Positions 39,354 to 50,359 of a DNA stretch of 64,000 nt are shown piece after piece (within the stretch, counting starts at the first letter, position 1; the number at the start of each line of letters is the position of its first letter). The notes beneath the pieces are model-generated. The model saw only the letters and a program-made list of their open reading frames with translations, was not told the DNA's origin and did not search any database. Origin of the DNA: Pontederia crassipes (lineage: Eukaryota; Streptophyta; Magnoliopsida; Commelinales; Pontederiaceae); the NCBI GenBank assembly GCA_030549335.1, contig CM060192.1, forward strand, positions 20,340,157 to 20,404,156, given 5' to 3'. Both the position numbers and the translations under genes were made by a program.

Positions 39354-39411
39354 ATTAGTATCATAGCCTAGGTTTACTCTTGTGATTAAGATTTAATTAT
39401 ATTTAAGAGTC

Positions 39412-39883
39412 ATGACATCAAATAATTTTATTCTCAGTAATCAACCAACCATTCGACCAATCGTCCTCCACTTTTTAATGCATCAAATCATGCATATTGG
39501 AAGATTAGAATGCATGCATATGTATGTTCCATAGATATTGATATTTGAGATATAATTGAAAATTATTTTAACTTGCGAGGAAAATCACCAGTAGAATATG
39601 AAGAAAGACTCTTAGTTAAATTGGATTGGAAAGCAAAAAAATTTTCTTTATTGTACTTTAGATACTACTGAATTTAATCGCATCTCTATTTGTCTGAATA
39701 CAAATGAAATTTGGAGAAAACTCATTATTACTTATGAAGAACTAGGAAAGTTAAGGAATCTAGGTTAAATCTCCTAAATCATTTTAGAATGCTTGAAAAT
39801 GAAACTATAAAATTATAAATAGTATAGTTGTAAGCTTTAATGATGTTGTGAATGTCAGTCTCTAATACTCGTAAAATGAAAAA
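39412..39883 (+). pseudogene. Outer copia gag, N-terminal piece
   Basis: Starts ATGACATCAAATAATTTTA and parallels the inner element's gag start (ATGACATCAAGTGGATTTA at 41018). Multiple stops. It is interrupted at 39883 by the inner copia insertion and resumes at 48915. Confidence 0.75.
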
Positions 39884-40962
39884 TGTTGAATCTCATGTTT
39901 TAATGATAACAAATCAAATTGGACATAAAATGCACTAATCTATGCTCAAGTGATGATATGCAGGTGTAGAATTGATATGATCTCAGTTGCAAGAAAAATC
40001 GCCCATTGAAATGATGAAAATGCAATTTCAGGATCCGACTGATCGATTGATCGGTCGACCAACTGTGAAGACCGATCGATCGATATCAAGCAGAAGAAAT
40101 GTTGAGACTGTACCGGTAGATGATTCGGTCGTTACACCATCGATCGAACAGCTCAGGAAGAATTCAAGAAATGTCGAGACTGTACCGGTTGATGTTCTGG
40201 TCGTTGCATCGGTCGACTGAACAGTAAAGGATGAACTCTAGAAAAAGTCGAGACTATACCGGTCGACGTTTCAGCCGAAGGACCGGTCGACCGGACAGCT
40301 TAAGAAGGCAACAAATATTCTGCAATGATCATATTGACCGGTCGACCGACCCATTAATGCGGTCGATCGATCACAGTGCCAGATGAACAATAACGACTAT
40401 TTTTCGAGGAGAAAATCATGGAAAATTATTTGGACGAGATTCTCACCTGTACAAGACTATAAAAGGAGTGTCAAAGCCCAAAGAAAACTTATCCAAACAA
40501 GCAAGACTATTAAAAAGAGTATTTCAAGTTTTTGGGCCCAAATTTGCAAATTCTTCCCTTTTCTCTTCCAAATTTTGAGTGTGAAAATTTTATAAAAGAA
40601 GAGAGGCAGAGGGAATTCTTATTCTCTAATCTAGAAAAGATTGAAAGCTTGTTGTAAAAGAGGAGTGCCTTACCTCTTGAGCGGAGAAGAAGACGTATGG
40701 TATAAAAATGGTTGTTCTCTCCCTACAAGAAAAGAGAAAGATAGTGAATCTCTGGCGATCTCGAGGTCGAGAAGTCGGAGCGGGAACGTAGGCCAAAGAG
40801 TTGGGGCCGAATCTTATCAACATATCGTGACTCACTGTGTTTGCTTTCTTGCTCCCCTTTTTATTATTTGCTTGTGATCATTTTAGTGATTTTTCGAAAG
40901 TGATTTTTGAAAAAGATTTTAAAACACCAATTCACCCCCCTCTTGGTGCTTTCGCTCCTACA
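39884..40962 (+). repeat. 5' LTR of the inner copia element
   Basis: 1079 bp. Contains three tandem units of about 75 bp (about 40092-40310) built on GTCGAGACTGTACCGGT and GGTCGACCG-type palindromes, then ACCGGTCGACCG near 40336. The palindromes are often decayed to GATCGATC by CpG transitions. Confidence 0.93.
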
Positions 40963-40964
40963 AT

Positions 40965-40976
40965 TGGTATCAGAGC
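40965..40976 (+). other. Primer-binding site, initiator Met tRNA
   Basis: TGGTATCAGAGC lies three bases past the LTR end and is intact, the standard primer site of plant copia elements. Confidence 0.9.
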
Positions 40977-41017
40977 AGGTTGCTCTTATTTTTTAGATTT
41001 AAAAGTCTTTAGAGCTA

Positions 41018-42067
41018 TGACATCAAGTGGATTTAGTTTTTCTGAAGGTCAATCAATTAATCGCCCTCCGTTTTTTAATGCATCTAATTTTGCATATTAG
41101 AAAATTAGGATGCAATCATAAGTTTGTTCCATTGATATTGACATGTGGGATGTCGTTCATAAAGGTTGATCTACGTGGAAAATCTCCTTTGGAATATATC
41201 GAAGGAGAAATATTTTTGGTAAAACTTGATTGGAAGGCTAAAAATATTTTTTATTGTGCTTTGGATCCGATGGAGTTTAATCGGATTTCTAGTTGTTCAA
41301 GTGCTAATGAAATTCAGAAGAAACTTATTATCACTCATGAAGGAACCGACAAAGTTAAGGAATCCAGATCGAACATTCTAAATCACCGATATGATTCTTT
41401 CAAAATGCATGAAAATGAATCTATAAATGAGATGGTTGTTCATTTTAATGATATTGTGAATGACTTAGCCTCTTTGGACGAGCCAAGAACTAACTCTCAA
41501 AAGGTAAAAAAGTTTCTCAGGTCCTTTTCCTCCAGATGGCATACAAAGAGGACCACGATCGAAGAGAAGGATTTGAACAAGTTAGATTTTGACGATCTTA
41601 TAAGTTCACTCTTAACATATGAGATCGGAATCAAGGAAGATGAAGAAGCAAATACTCCAAAGAGAAAAACTCTAGTATTGAAAGCAAGTAAAGTTGAGGA
41701 AGACACAAGTGAAGAAGATGAAGATCTTGATGATAAGAAACTTGCTCTATACGCGAAGAAGCTTGACAAATATCTCAAGTTTGCCAAGCAAAAGAAGAGA
41801 AATGACTTTACCAAGAAAAGATCATCATCAAGCAAGAATCAAATAACTTGCTTCGAATGCAAAAAGATTGGACATTACAAAAATGAATGTCCAAATTTGA
41901 GCAAAAAGGAAAAAGATGGGGAAAATTCAAGAAGGAAGAAAAAAGCTCTTCAAGTAACTTGGGATGAAAGCGAAGATGAAGAAAATGATTCCAACACCTC
42001 TTCAAGTGATGATGAAGAAGCTTACCTATGTCTAATGACTAATAGCCATGATGTATCATCTAATTAA
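41018..42067 (+). pseudogene. Inner copia gag
   Basis: The expected start MTSSGFSFSEGQ is followed after NASNFAY by a stop where the family has tryptophan, and the frame then shifts. From about 41190 it is open to 42067: a UBN2-type gag region (LDWKAKNIFYCAL, NHRYDSFKMHENESI), an acidic linker, a CCHC knuckle CFECKKIGHYKNEC (41850-41892) and a basic then acidic tail. Capsid role by family. It is interrupted by at least one stop and one frameshift. Confidence 0.85.
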
Positions 42068-42399
42068 TCTAACTCTAATGATAGTAAATCTTTCAATGTG
42101 CATAATGAGTTTAAAATTCTTATCAATAAATATGAATGCCTAAAAAAAATATAATAATCTAAAAATAGAATTTAAAAATACGCAAAAGAAAGATAAAGAT
42201 GTTAGAGCATGTGAAAAGTTTAACATATTAAGTGAAGAAAACACTAGTTTAGAATTCTTAATTAAAGAATTGAAATTGAAAAATAGTACACTTAGATCAT
42301 CATGTGAAAAATAAAATGAAAAATGTGCATGCTTGAACAACGAAATAAAAAATCTAAAAGATGAAATTAAAAAATTATCTAATGGAAGCAAAATGTTAG

Positions 42400-42666
42400 A
42401 TGTTATGCTTAGCGGATCTAGAATGCCTTCAAGTAAAAAATGGACTTGGTTTTAACTCTTTTGAAAAGAAAAATAACAAAAGAATTTTATTTGTTAAAGC
42501 ATCACATAGTAATGCAAAATCATATATTATTTGTTTTCACTGTAGATATGAAGGACATTATTCATATGATTGCAAAGTCAGAAAAGGAATAAATCAAGGG
42601 ATGAAGAATTGGGTCCTGAAAATGATCATTTCTAACCAAGATGGACCCAAGCAAAGTTGGGTATAA
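42400..42666 (+). pseudogene. Second CCHC knuckle region of the inner copia element
   Basis: An ORF in the gag-pol junction with CFHCRYEGHYSYDC (about 42535), a second complete CX2CX4HX4C finger, ending in DGPKQSWV. The region from 42068 to here is a lysine-rich, coiled-coil-like linker with stops. Confidence 0.7.
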
Positions 42667-42723
42667 AAAAGATGAGATTCTCAATTTCTTTTTTTGTAGG
42701 AAGCCCCAAAGCTTAATGATGAT

Positions 42724-45700
42724 AAATGGTATTTGGATAGTGGGTGCTCAAGACACATGACCGGTGATGCATCAAATTTCATCACATTGGAAAAGAAAAA
42801 TGGAGGAAAAGTCACTTTTGGAGACAATAACAAAGAAAGAGTAATATGCATGGATAATGTTGGTAAGAATGACAAAGTGTATTTGGAAAATGTATGGCTA
42901 GTTGAAAATGTAAAACATAATTTAATTAGCATAAGTCAATTATGTGATAAAAACTATTTAGTCAAATTTGAAAAAGACAAATGTTTGATTTTAGATGAAA
43001 ATAATGAAGTTTTACATATGTGCTTTAGATACAATAATGTGTACAAGATTGATTTTGATAATATAAAAAATGAAAAATGTTTTAGTGCTATGCATGATGA
43101 TATAAACTTATTGCATAGAAGATTAGGACATGCAAACTATAAATTACTAAATAAACTTTCAAATCATGAATTAGTTAGAGGTTTGCCTAAAGTTAAATTT
43201 GAGAAAAATAATGTTTGTGATTCATGTCTTAAGAGAAAATAAACAAAAAAATCATTCAAATTAAAGGGAGTCATTAGTACACATAGACCTTTGGAACTTT
43301 TGCATCTTGACTTATTTGGTCCAATTGATGTAGTAAGTTTAGGAGGAAAAAGATATGTTTTTGTGATTGTTGATGATTTCTTTCGTTTCACTTGGACTAT
43401 TTTTCTTACCAGTAAAGATGAAACAATAAACATGTTTTCAAAATTTGCAAAAAGAATTCAAAATGAATTTGAGCAAAAGATTTCAAAAATTAAAAGTGAT
43501 CATGGAAGAGAATTTCAAAATCATAAATTTGAATTGTTTTGTGAAGAAAATAGAATTACTCATAATTTTTTCACTTCTAGAACACCTCAACAAAATGGAA
43601 TAGTAGAAATAAAAAATAGAACTACACAAGAAATGACTAGAACAATTTTAAATGAAAGCAAATTGCCAAAGTATTTTTTGGTCAAGGCAGTAAATACATA
43701 ATACTATATTCTTAATAGGATTCTTCTTAGGCATCTTGAGAAGAAAACTTGTTTTGAAGTGTTGTATGGAAAGAAACCAAATATTTCTTATTTTAAAGTT
43801 TTTGGTTACAAATACTATATTTTGAATATCAAAGATAAACTAGGAAAATTTGATGCAAAATGTGATGATGATATTTTCCTTGGTTATTCAACTGCAAGTA
43901 AAGCATATAGAGTGTATAACAAAATAACATTAGTTGTTGAAGAGTTTATTAATGTTAAATTCAATGAGACTAATGATTTTTTTATGAGCAAGCAAGCACA
44001 AGATGATGAGGAAGAAATAGTTAAAGTGCAAAGACAACTTGATGATGTGCAACATGATGACTCAGAAAGAAGCTAAAGTTGATACTCCAAATGTGGGAGA
44101 AATGGAAGAACTTCGAATTGAGGAGAGACAAATCATTCCAAAAAACTGGAGACATGCCTCATCACATCCACCTGAACAAATTATAGGTAATATAAATGAA
44201 TGTATAAAAACTAGAAACTCCTTGAAAAATTTATGTGTTTTTTTTGCTTTTCTTGCTAACTTTGAACCCAGCAATATAGATGAAGCACTTGAAGATCCGA
44301 ATTGGATAAATGCAATGCATGATGAATTAAATAATTTTGAAAGAAATCAAGTATGGAAACTTGTGGAAAGACCTAAGGACCATCCCATCATTGGAACCAA
44401 ATGGGTTTTTCGAAACAAGTTAGATGAAAATGGTGTCATTGTGAGAAAAAAGGATAGATTAGTGGCCAAGGGTTACTCACAAATTGAAGGGAATGATTTT
44501 GACGAAACTTTTGCTCTCGTTGCTAGACTTGAGACAATTCAAATGCTTTTGGTTTTTTCATGTTATAAAGGTTTTAAACTTTTTCAAATGAATGTTAAAT
44601 CGACCTTCTTGAATGGTTTTATAAATGAGGAAGTTTATGTTGAACAACTTTAAGGGTTTGAAAATTCAGATTTTTCCCGTCATGTTTTTAAACTTTCAAA
44701 AGCTCTTTATAAATTGAAACAAGCCCCTCGAGCTTGGTATGAAAAATTGAGTTCATTTTTAATTAAAAATAATTTTAAAAAAGGGAAAGCCGATACCACA
44801 TTATTTTTAAAATATTTTAAAAATAATATTTTAATAGTTCACATTTATGTTGATGATATTGTTTATGGTGCTACTAATGAATGTCTATGCAAAGAGTTTG
44901 AAACTCTTATGCAAAAAGAATTTAAGATGAGTCTTGTAGGAGAGCTTAACTTCTTTCTAGGCCTACAAGTGAAACAATCCAAAGAAAGAATTTTTTTCAA
45001 TCAAGAAAAATATACAAGGAAGTTGCTTAAAAGATTCAGAATGAACGAATGCAAGCCGAATACTACACCTATGAGCACTACTACAAAATTGGATAAAGAT
45101 GAAAAAGACAAGTCTATTGATAAAAAAATGGTACAGAGGTATGATTGGTAGTTTGCTCTACTTAACAGCATCTAGACTAGATATAATATTCAATGTATGT
45201 TTGTGTGCTAGATTTTAATTCGCCCCCAAAGAATCACATTTAATTGCGGTCAAAAGAATAATGCACTATTTAAAGCATACATGTGAATTAGGCATTTGGT
45301 ACGATAGAAATTCCCCATTTGTATTGCATGCCTACACCGATGCAGATTTTGCAGGGTGTAAAGTTGATAAAAAAAGCACTAGTGGGATGTCTTATTTTCT
45401 TGATAGCTCACTTATTTTATGGGCTAGTAAGAAATAAAACTCCATCGCACTCTCTACTCCTGATGCCGAATATATAGCCGCCGATAGTTGTTGTGCACAA
45501 ATACTATGGGTAAATCAACAATTGCTTGATTACGGTGTAAATTGTTTCAATGTACCCATGAAGTACGATAACACAAATGCTATAGAAATGACAAAAAATC
45601 CAATTCAACACTCTAGGACTAAACACATCGATTTGTGATATCATTTCTTTAGAGAACTTGTGACTCTTAAAGACATTGCCATTGAACATATGTCCACTGA

Positions 45701-45788
45701 AGTTCAACTTACAGACATATTTACAAAATCCTTAAGTGAAGAACGGTTCTGCATGCTTAGAAGGGAGTTAGGAATGATTACCTCTTGA
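42724..45788 (+). pseudogene. Inner copia pol (protease, integrase, RT, RNase H)
   Basis: Pieces in order: protease WYLDSGCSRHMTG (42727) with the DSG triad; a pre-integrase zinc region LLHRRLGHANY with CDSCL; integrase with HLDLFGP, KSDHGREF and PQQNGIVEIKNRT, so D, D and E remain; an integrase C-terminal region FKVFGYKYYILN; RT from about 44270 with the YVDDI active site near 44848; RNase H with TDADFAGC (about 45341) and HSRTKHIDL. In-frame stops occur at about 43240, 43699, 44074 and 44651, and a shift near 45140. Recognisable end to end but not translatable as one protein. Confidence 0.9.
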
Positions 45789-46138
45789 TCGCATATCAAT
45801 TAAGTAAAAGTGACTTGGTTATACAAAATCATTTTTGACATGGATTAAACATTAAAAAGTGTTACACAACACTTACATTTGTATGACATATATCTCTGGA
45901 ACATGATTTTAATAGTGAAAACTTTGATAAAGGCAGAGAAATTAGTCAAAATGGAATGACCGATTGACCGACTGGAAAAGACCGATCGATCGGTATGTAA
46001 CTGGTCCGACTGACATTCATTGACCGATTGACTATTCACCTCTTAAACAACTGTCCGGTCGACCGTTGAGTTGGATCGGTCGACCGGTATATGTCAAAAT
46101 TGTACACATATATCAAATCGACCGCCCGACCGATCGAT

Positions 46139-47440
46139 TCATTTCCCTTATTTCCTCGACCATCGCCCTAACCCTTCGACCACTCGCACATACTGCGATC
46201 GCCCGACCATCTTTTCCCTTCCGGCGAACCTTACGACCGCCGGCCACTCCAGCGACTGGCCGCCCCCTTCTCTCCTTCGACTTCAGCACTCAATCGCCCT
46301 CGACGACCACTGTCGCCCTTCTCCTACTCTTGTACGCCTCTCACGAAGTCCGACGTGCTTATACCATTGATTGTGATGCTCTGAACATTTCAGATGTTCA
46401 AGAGATGTTCGCCACCATTGGTTGGTTGCCACTTCTCTCTCACAGAGCGTGGGTATCTTCGTCTTGTTCGTCATTTTTATGCAAACATGACAATAACTCG
46501 AGAGGCCGTCATCACCTATGTCCTTGGTATGCCTATTCGCTTTGATCCGGACCATCTTTGTCGCATCTTTGGCATTGCGTGCCCCTTACTTGACTTTTAT
46601 TCATTCGTCATTCATGGTCGGCCTTCCGATTATCTTCCTATCGCGGATGGCATTCGTACGATCTTTGCTAGATAGGACGTCCACTATATCGTCGAAACTG
46701 CCTATCGACATCTTCATTCAATCATGAAAATGGCACATCACCTCAGCCGTATGATCACTCCTAGAATCGGGCACTATACCGAGGTCACTCACTTTGATCT
46801 CTTCTTTCTTCATTGTCTCTACATCCGTGATGCCTCATTTCTTCATTTCGGTCATTATGTCTTCTATCACATGAATTACACCTTTCAGATGATCTCTTCT
46901 GCTGCTCGTAGACGACACCACTTATTTTGGTGCTTGGATCACGAAGATCTTACTCCACTTTGGTGTCGAGATCCTTGCTAACGAGGAGTACATTCGACCT
47001 CGTCCCACTGACATCATTGGTTCCGGGACTTTACACTGAAAAGGTCTTAGGTTCAGTGAGCAGGCAGCGCTAGATTCTGATGATAGAGATGATACTACAA
47101 ATGGCGAGCCAGCGCCGATGGACACTCAGGCCACACCGGAGGCTGGTCCTAGCTTCCCTCCTCCTTCGACGCCCTCTGAGCATATTGGATCATCCCAGCA
47201 CGCTCCCTCGGGCTCTTATGATGCATATGATTTCACAGCCTTATCACAGCAGGTGGCTATCATTGATCATCGTGTGATCAAGATGGATCATCGTCTTCGA
47301 TGGATGGAGCGTGATTCTCATTATCTTATTGGGTTGCTACAGGCTTTCTATGCATCACAGGGATTCGTTCCGCCAGTAGCTCGGAATGATGATAGTCCCG
47401 ATGAGATATATGTGTCTTACCTCCCTCTTTGATGATGTCA
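46139..47440 (+). pseudogene. Third ORF of the inner copia element (PF20167-like plant transposon protein)
   Basis: Downstream of RNase H and upstream of the polypurine tract. After a proline-rich start, the core runs 46394-46979 in one frame with a single TAG (46673): TERGYLRLVRHFYANMTI, VLGMPIRFDPDHLCRIFG, then RMITPRIGHYTEVTHFDLFF and a YVFYHM end. This layout resembles the plant-specific 'putative plant transposon protein' domain (PF20167, from memory). After a shift, 47118-47432 gives a PSTPSEH-type linker and a helical tail (AIIDHRVIKMDHRLRWMERD). Function unknown. A homologue occupies the same place in the outer element. Confidence 0.65.
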
Positions 47441-47838
47441 AAAGGGGGATAAGTTAGGATGGGACAATGTTCGATGTATAGTTTGATATCTATATGTTTG
47501 ATGCTTGTCATGCACCATTTTGTCGTGACTGTAGTCACATTTGTTAGTGCATGAACATATGGTGTACTAGTGATTATGGATGTAATGTGATAATTTGTTT
47601 ACCATATTTATGCCTTATTTGAATTCCATATCTATGTTGTTTTTTATTCTGACGTTATAATATTCACATTGTTCTATATTATTATAACGATATAAAGGCC
47701 AATTATTTAGGGAGAGAAAAGGTGAATGATGCATGAATGTAGGGGGAGCATGCTCATTACTTATTATCTTAACCTACAATTCATTTCTTTTATCTCTTTA
47801 TCGTTCAATTCGTTTGTCATCATCAAAAAGGGAGAGAT

Positions 47839-48909
47839 TGTTGAATCTCATGTTTTGATGATAATAAATCAAATTGGACATAAAAGACACTAATATATGC
47901 TCAAGTGATGATATGTAGGTGTAGAATTGATATGATTTTAGTTGCAAGAAAAATCGCCCATTGAAATGATGAAAACACAATTTCAGGATCCGATCGGTCG
48001 ATTGATCGGTCGACCGACTATGAAGACCGGTCGATCGATATCAAGCAGAAGAAATGTCGAAACTGTACGGGTAGACAATCCGGTCGTTACACCGATCGAC
48101 CGAACAGCTCAGGGACGAATTCAAGAAATGTCGAGACTGTACCGGTTGATGTTCCGATCGTTGCACCGATCGACCGAACAGTAAAGGGTGAACTTCAGAA
48201 AAAGTCGAGACTATATCGGTCGAAACGTCGACCGAAGGACCGATTCGACCGGACAGCTTAAGAAGGCAACAAATATTCTGCAATAATCATATTGACCGGT
48301 CGACCGGCCCATTAATGCGGTCGACCGGTCACAGTGTCAGATGAACAGTAACGGCTATTTTTCGAGGAGAAAATCATGAAAAATTATCTGAACGAGATTC
48401 TCACCTGTACAAGACTATAAAAGGAGTGCCAAAGCCCAAAGAAAACTTATCCAAGCAAGCAAGACTATTAAAAAGAGTATTAAGTTTTTGAGCCCAAATT
48501 TGCAAGTTCTTCCCTTTTCTCTTTCAAACTTTGAGTGCGAAAATTTTGTAAAAGAAGAGAGACAGAGGGAATTCTTATTCTCTGATCTAGAAAAGATTGA
48601 AAGCTCATTGTAAAAGAGGAGTGTCTTACCTCTTGAGCGGAGAAGAAGACATGTGGTATAAAAATGGTTGTTCTCTCCCTACAAGAAAAGAGAAAGATAG
48701 TGGATCTCCGACGGTCTCGAGGTCGAGAAGTCAGAGCGGGGACGTAGGCCAAAGAGTTGGGGCCGACATATCGTGACTCACTGTGTTTGCTTTCTTGCTC
48801 CTCTTTTTATTATTTGCTTGTGATCGTTTTAGTAATTTTCCAAAAGTAATTTTTGAAAAAGATTTTAAAACACCAATTCACCCCTCCTCTTGGTGCTTTC
48901 GATCATACA
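47839..48909 (+). repeat. 3' LTR of the inner copia element
   Basis: 1071 bp partner of 39884-40962. Differences are mostly transitions, many at CpG within the palindromes. Confidence 0.93.
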
Positions 48910-48914
48910 AAAAA

Positions 48915-49895
48915 GTTTATCAAGTCATCGTCTTCAAAATAGCACACAAATAGAACGGTGATAAAATAAAAAGATCTAAACAAGCTAGATTTCGACGATC
49001 TCATAGGATCATTATTAACTTATAAGATATGAATAAAAGAAGACGATGATGCAAATGTCACAAAGAAGAAGGCCCCAACTTTAAAGGTAAAAATTGATGA
49101 AGAAGAAACAAGTGAAGAAGAAACAAGTGAAGACGAAGAAACAATTGATGAAAGAAAGTTAGCACTTTATGCAAGAAAATTAGACAAGTATTTGAGATTT
49201 GTCAAGCAAAGAAAGAAAGATGAATTATTCAGAAGAAAGCCAACAAGTAAAAATAAAATTACTTATTTGAATGCAAAAAGACTATATATTATAAGAACGA
49301 GTGTCCAAACATTGTAAGAAAGAGCAAAGAGATGAAATCTTCAAAGAAGAAGAAGAAGGCTCTTCAAGTGACTTGGGACAAGAGTGAATAGGTAGAAGAC
49401 ATCTCTTCCTTAAGTGATGAAGATGAAGTTTATCTCTGCCTCATAGCAAATGAAGATGTATATTTTAACTCATTAAGTGATGAATTGAGTACATTTGATA
49501 TGTATAATTAATTCAGAAAACTTATTAAAAAATATGGCTCATAAAAAAGAAGCATGATAAGTTGAAAGCATATTTTGAAAATGTTGAAAGTGAAAAACAT
49601 AAGCAATATGATACATGTAGAAAGTGCATATTGAATGTTGAGAATTTGAGTTTGGAATTTCAAATTGATGAACTAAAAATGAAAAATGACAACTTGAATA
49701 CATGCATTAGTTTAAAGAAATGAGATAGAAATATTAATCACAAAAGGAAAAGAATTATAAGAAAATGTTCAAAAATTTACAAATGGCAGGAAAATGTTAG
49801 ATGTTACGTTTAGTGGCTCTAGGATGGTATCCAATAAGAAAGGTCTTGATTATAATTCTTTTGAAAAAAGGTATGATTCAAGAATTCATTTAGAT
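48915..49895 (+). pseudogene. Outer copia gag, second piece
   Basis: Resumes the outer gag where the inner element cut it and parallels 41520-42480 of the inner element. The first CCHC knuckle (about 49263-49304) has lost its first cysteine (TGC to TAT) and one base, and its histidine has become tyrosine. Similarity to the inner element fades just before 49900, where an insertion begins. Confidence 0.75.
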
Positions 49896-50359
49896 ATTTG
49901 TCTTGTGTGTGCACCAGTGTTTTAAGATTTCCCTTTGATATCAATTTAATGTTGTAAAGCTATATTTTGATTCCAGTTGTTTATACAAACTAGGCCAGCT
50001 GAGTTACTCAGATAAGCTTCTATAAAACTCTTTGCTTTTACGTGGTTTTGTCTTAGAATGTCTTTCATGAAGTTCCTAAATAAATCCTTCCATAATGTGT
50101 TCATATTTTCCATGAAGTGAAAATGATGACCTTTTCTGTGTTTCAACTGTAATATAATCTGCTTATGATGTTTGTTGTCTTTTGTGTCCCTTATGTGCAC
50201 TTCCTTTTATTAATGTAGTCAATCCCTTCTTCCCTCAGAAAAAAAAGATGATTTCTTTCTAAATTACTTAGTGCAAGACATTTAGCAAGAAGTGATTCAT
50301 TTTCAATATAGAAAATGCTACCCTTCCAAAAAGAAAAAAAAGAAGATTTGTGTTTATAA

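Larger units (their letters stand above)
39884..48909 (+). mobile_element. Inner Ty1/copia retrotransposon, 9026 bp, AAAAA target duplication
   Basis: LTRs at 39884-40962 and 47839-48909 begin TGTTGAATCTCATG and end in TACA. Flanks are AAAAA at 39879-39883 and 48910-48914. It landed in the gag of the outer copia element, whose alignable sequence continues directly across the insertion. Primer site TGGTATCAGAGC (40965-40976); polypurine tract AAAAAGGGAGAGAT (47825-47838). Order: gag, protease, integrase, RT, RNase H (copia order), then a third ORF. The frame is broken in several places. Confidence 0.93.
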
